From: Aptenodytes patagonicus | Taxonomy: Eukaryota > Chordata > Aves > Sphenisciformes > Spheniscidae | Length of the DNA: 64,000 bases | Reading direction: 5' to 3' | Assembly: GCF_965638725.1 (NCBI RefSeq) | Contig: NC_134950.1 | Coordinates: forward strand, 145,381,636-145,445,635 | Part shown: positions 21,458 through 30,838 of the stretch, piece by piece | How the letters are laid out: every line of letters begins with the position of its first letter | Position numbering within the stretch: position 1 is the first letter of the stretch | Translations under genes and position numbers: made by a program | Notes under the pieces: generated by a model | Told to the model about the DNA's origin: nothing | The model's input: the letters and a program-made list of their open reading frames with translations, nothing else | Database searches by the model: none

Positions 21458-24400
21458 ATCAAATAGCTTGGGTCCTCTGAGAGGTCTGCAGGTTCGTTCC
21501 CTCGAGACACCCGGTAGCCCAGCTTCCTCCAATTCTCTGACTCCCCAAATGCCTCAGACACGGGTGTTAGTGCTGGCCACACAGCTCAGGGGTAGCCTGA
21601 GTAACATACGCTGGGGTCCAGCCCCTCAAGGGTCCTTGCTGCCTGTCTGCACTGCTACCAGCACTCAAGCTAGCTAATTCAGTTAGGTTTGCACAACCTG
21701 CAGTCATAGCAGCGTGTATCTTCACAAAAATGCTACTGAGCTTCAGCACCCATCTCCATCTGCCTACCAGCATAGGAAGGGCACACAGAGTGCCAGTTGT
21801 CAACCATGCCTATTTAGGAAACCAGAAAAAAAGAGTACTCAAGAAATGTCTTTGCTCTAATCTCATCAGTCACGGATATCATCTACTTATGAGTTCTACC
21901 ACAAGGAATATGAATAAGGGGTGTGATGCATAATTTTATAACAAAAGGCATAAACAAAGAGGGAAATTGTGAGGGTGGGAAAGAAGCTGTGTATTTCCTA
22001 GAGAGGCAGCTAACCAGGTAACAGCAGTGTTTCAGATCACAATGCCCAAGCCTTTTAAGCAGGCAGTTACCTTACAAAAGATAACAGCAAAAAACAAGGC
22101 AAGATAGGAGCAATCAGAGCCATTTCACAACTACCTGTTAGAGCCTTCCCATACTTTGACTGACACTGCAGAACACAAAAGAATATGCACAACAATTTCA
22201 GCTGTTGTTTGTGTAGATTTTGGTAGCCTGCAAATGCACATGTCCATACAAGTATGTGATTTGACAGCACCTTCCACTCCTTCCACTGGTATGGTCTGAC
22301 CCACGCTAGTAAGGAGCTCAAGCAACCTCACAGAAAGCTGACCAGATCTGACCTGTCCATAGACTAAGCTGACATATAACAGAGTGCTTCAGTTCCTTGG
22401 ACCAGCTCACCACACAATCATACAGTGCAAGAGAAGAGGCCAGAACTGGGGGAAGGATGATACTGCTTCAGACCCCACTGAGATCACAAGCTGCTGGGGA
22501 ATGTCAGGTTAAGAGCCATCTGTGAAATGTTGGTACAGGGAAGGAATGGTTGTCACATCAGCCCATACAACACAGCTCAGGGAAACACAGTACCACGCCA
22601 TACAATCAGGAAACAGCCAGCAATTTAAGAAAATGAAACTAATACCCACAGAGTGGCTCAGATAACTGGCCTGCAATAATCAAAGGAGTACAGCTGCTCT
22701 TTACACAAGCACTAAGGTTATGTAGATACAGGCTTATGCCTGCAGAGATTCCCTCAGGCTGTGAGCTCATCAGAGTGCACAACCGAGCAAGGCTGGTGTG
22801 AGCCCCAATCTGAACGTCAGTTCTGCTGGCTGATAAAACAAGAACTACGCAGAAATTATCTATGCCGACCTGCCTACTGCTCCTAAAAGACTAGCAGGTC
22901 CTGCTGTCTCTGGACTGGTTGCTATTAGCAATACAGTGCTTGCAAGACTCATCCCCAGGGAAAAGTATCATTTGCAGTTCACTCAACTTGCCCTGTTCAG
23001 CAACTAAGAATTTAAGTAAATGCCACGGAATGTATCTTCCTGTGGGCCAGTGGCAGCAGGCAGAAAAACATGAAGAATACAATGCAGTGATCACTGTATA
23101 TGTATTTGTGGGTGTTTCTGATTGGCATTTGTCATTTCATTTTCATTTCCCTTCTTTAAAGAGAAGCCTCAGGAAGCACAACCCTAGAAGGAAGGAGAAC
23201 AACATGCAGGAAGTTTTGAGAAAGAACTGAAAGGAGGATGATGGACAAACAGAGGCAATGATGAGAGAGATGGCCAGTCACATCAGCATCAGGAAAATAC
23301 AGGCCTATGTGACTACTAAGTCTTTTTAAAGAAAAGTTGAGAGGCTATTGCCAGAGTAGACACAGAAGTTATTTGCCCCTGAAAAGAAAAAGCTCTGGAG
23401 GCCTCTGTGTGACCTCCACACCTGAAAAATAAAGCAGATGCTGGAACAGATAAATGTTAGTAGGTATCAGTAGGACAGCAAGGAGAAACAACATAAGAAA
23501 TGGGTGAGTAGTAACTTAGGGAACAGAGTAAAGAAAAGAGCTTAATTTTTTTATTTTTAAAAAAGGGAGTAAGAAACAAGTTTTGTAAAAGATCATGCAA
23601 ATTTTTTTTTCACTAATGAGAAGAGCTCAAGGAGCTGGCTGGATTATTTCAAGTGTTGGTGCAGAACATGATAGGAGGAATTATTAAGGTAACAGAAATA
23701 CAGTGAGGTAAGAATCATGGAATATAGGTGTCAAAAGACAGAGTAAAGGTTGAAATGGCAGAATAATATTGTACATATAATGATCTGAGAAATATAAAGA
23801 AATTAGAGGAAATAGCAGGAATCAAAATAACTCTGGAAGCTTTTAGAGAACTGCTGGCAGTCTGATCTACAGATCATACTGGATATGAACAGTGATCTCT
23901 AATTTCAATAGGCAAAGAAAATGCAGAAGGAATGGTATCATTATGGCAATTACTAATATACATTAGAGAACAAAGCCCATGAGTTGCAGCAGGGGACAGG
24001 ATTTCAGTGGTGAGTTTCCACACCAGTCACTGAGAAACAAGATAGTATTTTTGACTCAGTTTTGCTGAATAATGAGACTACAGGGAAAGACCTGATGTAC
24101 AATAAGAATTTTTATTTTAGTAAATAATGAAGTAATTCTAGAAGAGTTGATTTTGTGCTGGAAAACCACATCAACAAACTTCATGCTTAAATGTCTGCAG
24201 ATGGCATCTGAAGGGAAAAAACTTGTGGGAAAGGGATGCTGCTGATGGCCAAATAGGCAAGACGTAACATACCAAAACCGCAGACCTGGTTAATGGAAAT
24301 AGCTAACACCAAAAAAAAAAACCCAACCCAAAACCTTGTGAGAACAATGGATGAACAACTTAGTCAAAGCACAGAGTAGAGCAGCTAAAGAGGAGTCTGT

Positions 24401-25407
24401 CTCACAAGACCACTAGGATTGAAGCTGACTAGTGGTAATGATGAGAAAACACAGCTAGCCAGGTGCACCAACAATGATCTGATTAATATGAGGATATATT
24501 GTCTGCACAGCCTCCCAGCCAGCAGCCTCAAACATGGGGTAGGCAACCTGGAACACCAGGCAAGTCCCCCTAACTGGCAGCAGAGCTGTGACCCTATAAA
24601 CTGGGATGAAGCTGGGGAAACTCAACAGCCCCTCTGGGGCAACAGCTCAATTTGGGCATTGCTTGGATTCCTACAAATGAGAAGTAACCAGCTGCCTCAG
24701 CAAGCACACACAGCTACAGGGAGAAAACTTTAATGATCTCCAGGGAAGCAGGCTATGCCTCTATAAACAAAGGCACCTGCCAGAGAAAGCAGTCACTCTC
24801 CCCCAGGCAAAAGGGTGCAGCAATGGTTCACATCCACAGTGCTCAGGACCAGCAGCATCTAAAGCAGACGCTGCACTTCATGGCACTTGGTGTTCTCTGA
24901 GTCCCACGTGCTGAGTCAAAGACAGTATTGTTATTTCTTACAATTTTTCATACCAGAGTGCTTAAGATAATGTCAGACCTGCACCACAGCCTGGAAAGGT
25001 GATGTTTTTATTGCATCACATCAAGTATGAGTTTGTATCCCTTGGCCTTGACATGAGAATATATGGGAGTGTTTAAACTACAGCCATACCATTCTATCTG
25101 CTGAGGATGCATTCCTGAAAAGTGCAGCAATTAGGGATTCAACAGGTAGTGATATAATTTTTCTGGTAAGAATTTGTGCAATAGCAGACGAGTGCATGCC
25201 AGGACTTAAGAAATATACATAGCTAAAGTACATAGGGAAGCGTATAAGGAATGAAAGCAATAGTAGTATGATCAGCATCAACAACTGGAAGAGATGCTGT
25301 CTTTTCCACAGCTGGCTTTATGGTGGCTGGAGATGCTGTTTGCTTTGTAAAACTTGCAGTGCCCTGGTGACCTCACCCAGTTGTTCTCAGAACAGATATC
25401 ATTCTGA
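21458..25407. other. Intergenic, purine-rich in part; no gene recognised
   Basis: A long stretch with scattered short open frames and none with a recognisable domain. From about 23160 to 24330 the plus strand is unusually purine-rich. An IRF-like TTTCATTTTCATTTCC string lies at 23135-23150. An old, unrecognisable repeat cannot be excluded at 23.6-24.8 kb. Confidence 0.5.
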
Positions 25408-25412
25408 AGGAC

Positions 25413-25919
25413 TGTGGTGGGTTGACCTTGCCTGGCTGCCAGATGCCCACCCAGCCACCCTCTCACTCCCCCTCCTCAGCAGGATAGGGGAGAAAATAAG
25501 ATGCTAAAGCTCCCGGGTCAAGAAAAAGACAGGTAGATAACTTACCAGTTACCATTATGGGCAAAACAGACCCAACTTGGGAAAAATTAATTTAATTCAT
25601 TGCCAATTGAAATAGAGTTGGATGGTGAGAAACAATGAAAAAAACTAAAACAACTTCCCCCCACCCTACTCCATTTTCCCAGGCTAAACTTCACTCCTTC
25701 TTTCCCAACTCTTTCACCTCCTCCCTCTGCCACCCCAAGCGGTGCAGGGGAATGGGGAATGGGGGACTGTGGTCAGTTCATAACAGTTTGGTCAGTCCAT
25801 AGGTGTTCCTCTCTGCTGCTCCTTCCTCCTCACACTTTTCCCCTGTCCCAGCTTGAGCTCTTCCCACAGGCTGCAGTCCTTCATGAACTGCTCCAATGTG
25901 GGTCCTTACACCCAATACA
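25413..25919 (-). mobile_element. Solo LTR (avian ERVL-like family)
   Basis: Starts TGTGGTGGGTTGACC and ends CCCAATACA. It is flanked by AGGAC (25408-25412) and AGGAT (25920-25924), a 5-bp target duplication with one difference. The interior has the motifs I remember from a common avian LTR: 'tcactccccctcctcagc', 'gggcaaaacagacccaac', 'aattcattgccaattgaa' and 'ggctgcagtccttcatga'. The usual orientation of this family is the reverse of this listing. At 507 bp it appears internally shortened. No retroviral coding sequence accompanies it. Confidence 0.82.
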
Positions 25920-25924
25920 AGGAT

Positions 25925-27737
25925 TTTCAACCTCTTCATCTGTAGGATTGGACACACAACTGCTACTGCGAGCACTCTTGCTGCCACACTTCTAAACAAA
26001 TGTGTTTTAATGGTTGTCATTATCTTCCTCAGATGCCTGCTGTTTATCATGGTCATTCAAGACAGGCAAGGGCAAAGGATGAAAAAACAGGGTAATGGCA
26101 ATGGTCAGTGGAGTAAGGTACTGCAAGATCGGTGTCAGTACTGTGAAACATTGGAAGTAGAAGCAGTCAATAGCAGGGTATTACAACATAAAGGTTGTTC
26201 GCTGGGCGCTGGAGGACAGTACAGTGCAATATGAGCACACTGCCTAAGGGAAAACATTTCTGGAGTAAACTATCCACAGAACTATACCCAAGCTACACTT
26301 CAAATCAAACTAGTTGTTTGCTCCAAAGAAGGAGACCAGGAATAAACTAACGTATTTGCAGTGTGGGAAATCAAGCAACCAAGATGAGGAGCAAGTCAGT
26401 AAGCCTGATTATTTGAAAGTGCCTATATGGAAGAATATTCACATTTCTCAAAAGCATCTCTTGTATTGTTTCCCTTTTTTCCCCCTCATTCCAGGAAAGT
26501 TCTGCTGGTTTAAGACCATATGTCTAATTAATTGCATTTTATTAGCTAAGTATTGCTCAGACAGTGTTTCCTAATTTCTGAAGTTTCTGGATAACAGCTC
26601 AAGACAGTGCTGTGTAAGTGTTCTAATAAAGGCATCCTAGAACAGAATTCTTACATTAATTTCCTAAGACAATAATGATTTCCCAAACAGGAAGTTAGGA
26701 AGAGGCAAATCAGAAGCAACCTTGGTTGGTAAAAGAGAAAGCAAAGGGGGAGGAGAGCAGTAGAACCTCCCAAGCACCCTTCATCTATTTCCTCCTATTT
26801 CTCTGCAACTCTCACGTTCTGACTTGCCCAGTCTACAGCATTTAGACACCATGTTGGAAGGGTAAATTAGAAGCATGCAAGGAAAAGGTAAGGAATAATA
26901 AATATTCTCTAGCAGGCACTGTCATTTCTCTCCTCTAGAGATGGGTGTTTGCCACTGGGAAAAACTGATCGTGTGTCTATCGGTGCTCTTTCCTTCCTAC
27001 TATTTCTGACCCCAGAATTCTGTTAGAAGTTTATAAACTAATTTTATGCTTTTTTTCTCATACTTTAGAAGAGCAGTTCAGCTGAATTTTAGCTGTTGGG
27101 TTTCCTGCTTGAACAAAATACATGTATTGAACAACTATAGGAAAAAACCTGCAGAACAGAACAGTTACAGTAAGTACACGCATATTTACTTCTAGGCTGG
27201 AATATTTTATGAAGACCTGATACCATTTCTTTTTTCTTGAGTCATTAATTTTACGTATAAGATGATCTATAATTTACTAAAATAAACTCTTCCGAATCTG
27301 TTAAACATCTGCACATGAAAAGTGGTTGTTATGAGATTAGAGTGAAATAATCCCAAGGAATATGTCCTCAGATAAATTATTTTGCAGAAATAATGTGATA
27401 GAGTTGTTCCATGTTGGAAAAGGACATCTTTAAAGTATTTCAGTTGGCCAGAATCATTAACTAGCCAGTAACATGAAACATAGAAACACTGCATCAAGTC
27501 TGGGAAATGAAAGTATCCCATTCTGCAGCTTTATCTCGTTAGTGAAGGTCCAAACACTGAAACGTGGACTAACTGTTCTAAGGACATAAACGTTTGCTTT
27601 GTTTGGAGTACATGTTAGGAGTAAATTGTACCTCTATTAGAAAATTGTACCTCTATTAGAAAGTATGAGTTTGGCGGGAATTAGAATCATACTTTTACAT
27701 TGCTGGGTTGAACACTGTCTCTAAGCAGAAGTGCTTT
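25925..27737. other. Intergenic sequence upstream of the SAMD9L promoter candidate
   Basis: No gene or named repeat is recognised. Short open frames on both strands lack domains. A 19-bp tandem duplication occurs at 27623-27660. Confidence 0.5.
27623..27660 (+). repeat. 19-bp tandem duplication
   Basis: Two adjacent copies of AAATTGTACCTCTATTAGA, at 27623-27641 and 27642-27660. This is a simple local duplication about 80 bp upstream of the interferon-response element. Confidence 0.9.
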
Positions 27738-27753
27738 AGTTTCAGTTTCTTTT
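27738..27753 (+). promoter_or_regulatory. Interferon-stimulated response element (ISRE)
   Basis: The string AGTTTCAGTTTCTTTT matches the ISRE consensus AGTTTCNNTTTC exactly in its core and continues into a pyrimidine tail. ISREs are bound by ISGF3 and IRF factors and drive type I and III interferon induction. SAMD9 and SAMD9L are interferon-induced in mammals and their coding exon is preceded by a noncoding exon. A position 3.1 kb before the coding exon, with donor AAAG|GTAGGA at 28038 and acceptor at 30837, fits a promoter and noncoding exon 1 of SAMD9L starting near 27.8 kb. The binding site is read directly; its target gene is inferred. Confidence 0.65.
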
Positions 27754-27953
27754 CCCAGCTTTTACATACCTGGGTGGAGTTACTGGGGAATACGATAGCT
27801 ACTTCAGTCACAGAATAAAAACATTGAGCTTCTTTCCCCCTGCACCCTCAATTTTTGACAATATGTGCTTACCATCGTGGCATTTTAAAGAACGAGAAAC
27901 TAGTTTTTCTTTTTCTGTGAGCAAAAGGGAGGGTCTGTTAAGAGAAAATGCAA

Positions 27954-27976
27954 CTGCAGGCTTCTGTAGCCTGCAG
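27954..27976 (+). other. Perfect 9-bp stem, 5-nt loop hairpin in the putative 5' UTR
   Basis: CTGCAGGCT (27954-27962) and AGCCTGCAG (27968-27976) are exact reverse complements around TCTGT. It falls in the inferred noncoding exon of SAMD9L, just after an upstream ATG at 27948. Such a structure could affect scanning, but that is conjecture. Confidence 0.5.
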
Positions 27977-28037
27977 CCCCACTTTTTTCTCTGCTCTCAC
28001 GGTTGATTTGTTAAACCAGGAGGCAGCTTGGCCAAAG

Positions 28038-28770
28038 GTAGGACAGCTGTTTTCCCGCACTAGCTATATGAAATCTTTACTATTGCTTCTCATTAAAGTT
28101 TACAGTTTAGGAAATCAAATAACAGGTTGAGGAAACCATGTCACTAGGGTGGCTTAGGTAACCAAGTGTTTCTTTCAGAAAACAAAATTTCACTGAAAAA
28201 AATCTAAGAAGTCATTTTGTCTCAGGAACACTCAGCTACGAATAAGAAAAGGTGCATGGAGGAGACCATTACCACTAATGCAACAACTGGGTGCAATTCC
28301 ATAAAGTTAAAATTTCAGATGGATGAATATAATTCTCCCAAAGGAAGTGAGAAGATAAAGTAAAATTAGACACTATTAAGGGCAATTATTTTATTATGTT
28401 TCTTTAAAGTTTTTGCAAAAGGTCCCCATTTACTAAGACCGAGTGGATTGTAAGATGCTCTTCTTCCTATCACTTATCTCCACAAATGCTACTGAACTAC
28501 TTGCTTTTGTTTAATTTGAGAAACCTTAGTGAACACAAAAGGTACTGAAAAGGTAGTCCGGAAAAGATTTTCTTTTCATTTGCAATAGCAACAGCTAAGT
28601 AATCACAGCAGTATCTTTCCACCCCAATGTCTTTTTGCAGTGTTATTCAAGTAAATTCTGTACCTAACCACATCTAAGCGTAAAAAAAAGGTTGGATTTC
28701 TGTGTGTGGTTGATTTTTCTTCTTCATCAAACTGGGAACTTAATGAGAACCATTTATGACATGTACACAA
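28038..28770 (+). other. Putative SAMD9L 5' intron, unique part
   Basis: AT-rich unique sequence between the candidate donor at 28038 and the CR1 that starts near 28771. No feature is recognised apart from the donor. Confidence 0.4.
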
Positions 28771-29342
28771 CATGATGGGTGAACAATTGGCTGAAGGGTT
28801 GGACTCAAAACATTGTAGTAAATGGAGTAACATCTGGCTGGCCAGTCACTAGTGGTGTTCTCCAAGGCTCAATTTTAGGGCCAGTTCTCTTCAATGTTTT
28901 TATCAATGACCTGGACACAGGAGTTGAGTGCACACTAAGCAAGTTTGCCAATGATACTAAATTAAGAGGAGCCATTGATTGAGAGGCCTTACAGAGAGAT
29001 CTTGATAGATTAGAGTGCTGGGCAGTCACCAACCATATGAAATTTAATGAGGACAAATGCCGGATTCTGCACCTGGGACAGTGTAATCCTGGATGTACAT
29101 ATAGATTGGAGGACAAGAGGCTGGAGTGCAGCCCTGCAGAACGGGATCTGGGGGTTTTGGTTGATGCTAAGCACAATAAGAGTCAACAATGTGCCCTGGT
29201 GGCCAAAAGGGCCAACTGTATCCTGGGGTGCATTAGGCACAGTATAGAGAACTGGTCAAAAGAAGTGATTGTCCCACTATCTCAGCATTGGTGTGGCCTC
29301 ATCTCGAGTACTGGGTGCAGTTTTGGGCTCCACAATATAAGG
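28771..29342 (+). mobile_element. CR1 LINE fragment with reverse-transcriptase remnant (inactive)
   Basis: Plus-strand CR1 ORF2 fragment. The translation includes [19 protein letters not shown] and INDLDTG, the typical RT core of CR1. The catalytic F/Y-A-D-D box reads FANDTKL, so the first catalytic Asp is replaced by Asn. A stop follows at the end of RGAID, and later frames (MKFNEDKCRILHLGQ) are shifted or broken. It is 5'-truncated at about 28771. The same copy continues at 29489 and again at 30224. Confidence 0.93.
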
Positions 29343-29488
29343 ATATAAAATTCTAATTCTAATTATTCTAATAGATAATATTAATATATTAATAATATAT
29401 TATGAAGACCTTACAATATACATTATATATGTACATAATATATAATATATTAATATAATTGATATAATATTAATAATATTCTAATAAA
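29343..29488 (+). repeat. AT-rich low-complexity expansion inside the CR1
   Basis: About 145 bp of almost pure A/T made of TAATAT, ATTCTAAT and TATAT variants lies where the CR1 normally has a short AT-containing linker ('caatataaggatataaaa' before, 'gtgtccaaaggaggg' after). It most likely grew by slippage from that linker. Several self-complementary stretches could form hairpins. Confidence 0.85.
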
Positions 29489-29676
29489 TGTGTCCAAAGG
29501 AGGGAAACAAAGATGGTGAAAGGACTAGAGGGCATGACTTATAAAGAGCGGCTGAGGATACTAGGTTGTTCAGCTTAGAAAAGAGGAGACTGAGAGGTGA
29601 CCTCATTGCTGTCTACAAATTCCTTATCAGGGGGAGCAGAGAGGAAGGTGCTGATCTCTTCTGTCTGGTGTCCAGT
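29489..29676 (+). mobile_element. CR1 LINE fragment, middle part
   Basis: Continuation of the same CR1: 'gagggaaacaaagatgg', 'ataaagagcggctgagg' and 'gacctcattgctgtctac'. It ends at the CCAGT target duplicate (29672-29676) next to the inserted LTR. Confidence 0.92.
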
Positions 29677-30223
29677 TGTCGTGGTTTAACCTCGGTCGGC
29701 AACTGAGCACCACGCAGCCGCTCGCTCACTCCCCCCCACCCCCGGTGGGATGGGGGAGAGAATTGGAAGAGCACAAGTTAGAAAAACTCGTGGGTTGAGA
29801 TAAAAACAGTTTAATAATTGAAATAAAATGATAGTAATAATAATATAATAATAATAATACTACACAAAGCAAGTGATGCACAGTACAATTGCTCACCACC
29901 CGCCGACCGATGCCCAGCCAGTCCCCGAGCAGCGGCCCCCCCGGCCAGCTTTCCCCAGTTTATGTACTGAGCATGACGTCACATGGTATGGAATGTCCCT
30001 TTGGCCAGTTTGGCTGTGCCCCCTCCCAGCTTCTTGTGCCCCTCCAGCCTTCTCAGTCGGTAGAGCATGGGAAGCTGAAAAGTCCTTGGCTAGTGTAAGC
30101 ACTACCTAGCAACAACTAAAACATTGGTGTGTTATCAACTTTGTTCTCACCCTAAATCCAAAACACAGCACTGTACCAGCTACTAGGAAGAGAATTAACT
30201 CTATCCCTGCCGAAACCAGGACA
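29677..30223 (-). mobile_element. Solo LTR inserted in the CR1 upstream of SAMD9L
   Basis: 547 bp with near-perfect terminal inverted repeats (TGTCGTGGTTT and AAACCAGGACA, 10 of 11 pairs) and a perfect 5-bp target duplication CCAGT (29672-29676 and 30224-30228). It resembles a very common neoavian ERV LTR that I remember in the opposite orientation, so its sense strand is minus here. On the minus strand a degraded TATA region (GTACATAAACTGGGG) and an ATTAAA-type poly(A) signal upstream of 'ctgtttttatctcaaccc' are visible. A palindromic CRE (TGACGTCA) is at 29974-29981. No retroviral genes remain. Confidence 0.93.
29974..29981. promoter_or_regulatory. CREB/ATF palindrome TGACGTCA in the LTR
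   Basis: A perfect 8-bp cAMP-response element inside the LTR at 29677-30223. It sits close to the degraded TATA region, as expected for an LTR U3 enhancer. It is about 860 bp before the SAMD9L coding exon. Confidence 0.6.
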
Positions 30224-30490
30224 CCAGTGATAGGACATGAGGTAATGGCTTAAAGCTGCATCAGGGGAAGTTCAGATTGGATATTAGGAAAAAGTTCTTT
30301 ACTGAGAGGGTGGTCAAGCACTGGAACAAGCTCCCCAGGGAAGTAGTGGCCCCAAGCCTGTCAGCGTTCAAGAAGTGTTTGGGCAATGCTCTTAGATATA
30401 TGGTTTAACTTCTAGCTTGTCCTGTATGGAGTCAGGAATTGGACTCAATGATCCTCGTGGGTCCCTTCCAACTCAGGATATTCTATGATT
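30224..30490 (+). mobile_element. CR1 LINE fragment, 3' end
   Basis: Last part of the copy begun at 28771: 'gagagggtggtcaagcac', 'gtgtttgggcaatgctc', 'aattggactcaatgatcc' and 'cccttccaactcagg', ending in a TATTCTATGATT tail. The CCAGT duplicate at 30224-30228 marks the LTR junction. Confidence 0.92.
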
Positions 30491-30837
30491 ATTTTTTTAT
30501 TATTGGATGGCCCCTACAATCACAAATAGGTGTCCAAATGACCACAAACAGGTATCAGTCACAATTTTTGTGTAGTGTCAGCTACAGAAGTGATTTAAAA
30601 ACAGGATTCAAATGAAATCATTCTGTAATAAATCTGTCTCTTATAGGTAGCTAATGCCTTATAATTGATCTTACTTCACATTCCCATGATGTCCCCTAAT
30701 TGAACTGTTGTATTCCATGTGGCAGATTACACTAATGAAGAAATTAATGGTTGATAATAGCAAGGAAATACATGTTATTCAGGTAACAGGCTATTATAAA
30801 TCACTTGTTTATTAATTTTGTGATTTTTTCCTTAAAG
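30491..30837 (+). other. End of the putative SAMD9L 5' intron
   Basis: Unique AT-rich sequence ending in a pyrimidine-rich acceptor (GATTTTTTCCTTAAAG) two bases before the ATG of the SAMD9L coding exon. No other feature is seen. Confidence 0.6.
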
Positions 30838-30838
30838 A

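Noticed and set aside
24419..24733. 104-codon plus-strand frame
   Set aside because: No recognisable domain, and it lies in sequence that may be an old repeat.
28779..29348. Functional reverse-transcriptase gene
   Set aside because: The frames are CR1 ORF2 fragments with a mutated catalytic box (FAND), stops and 5' truncation.
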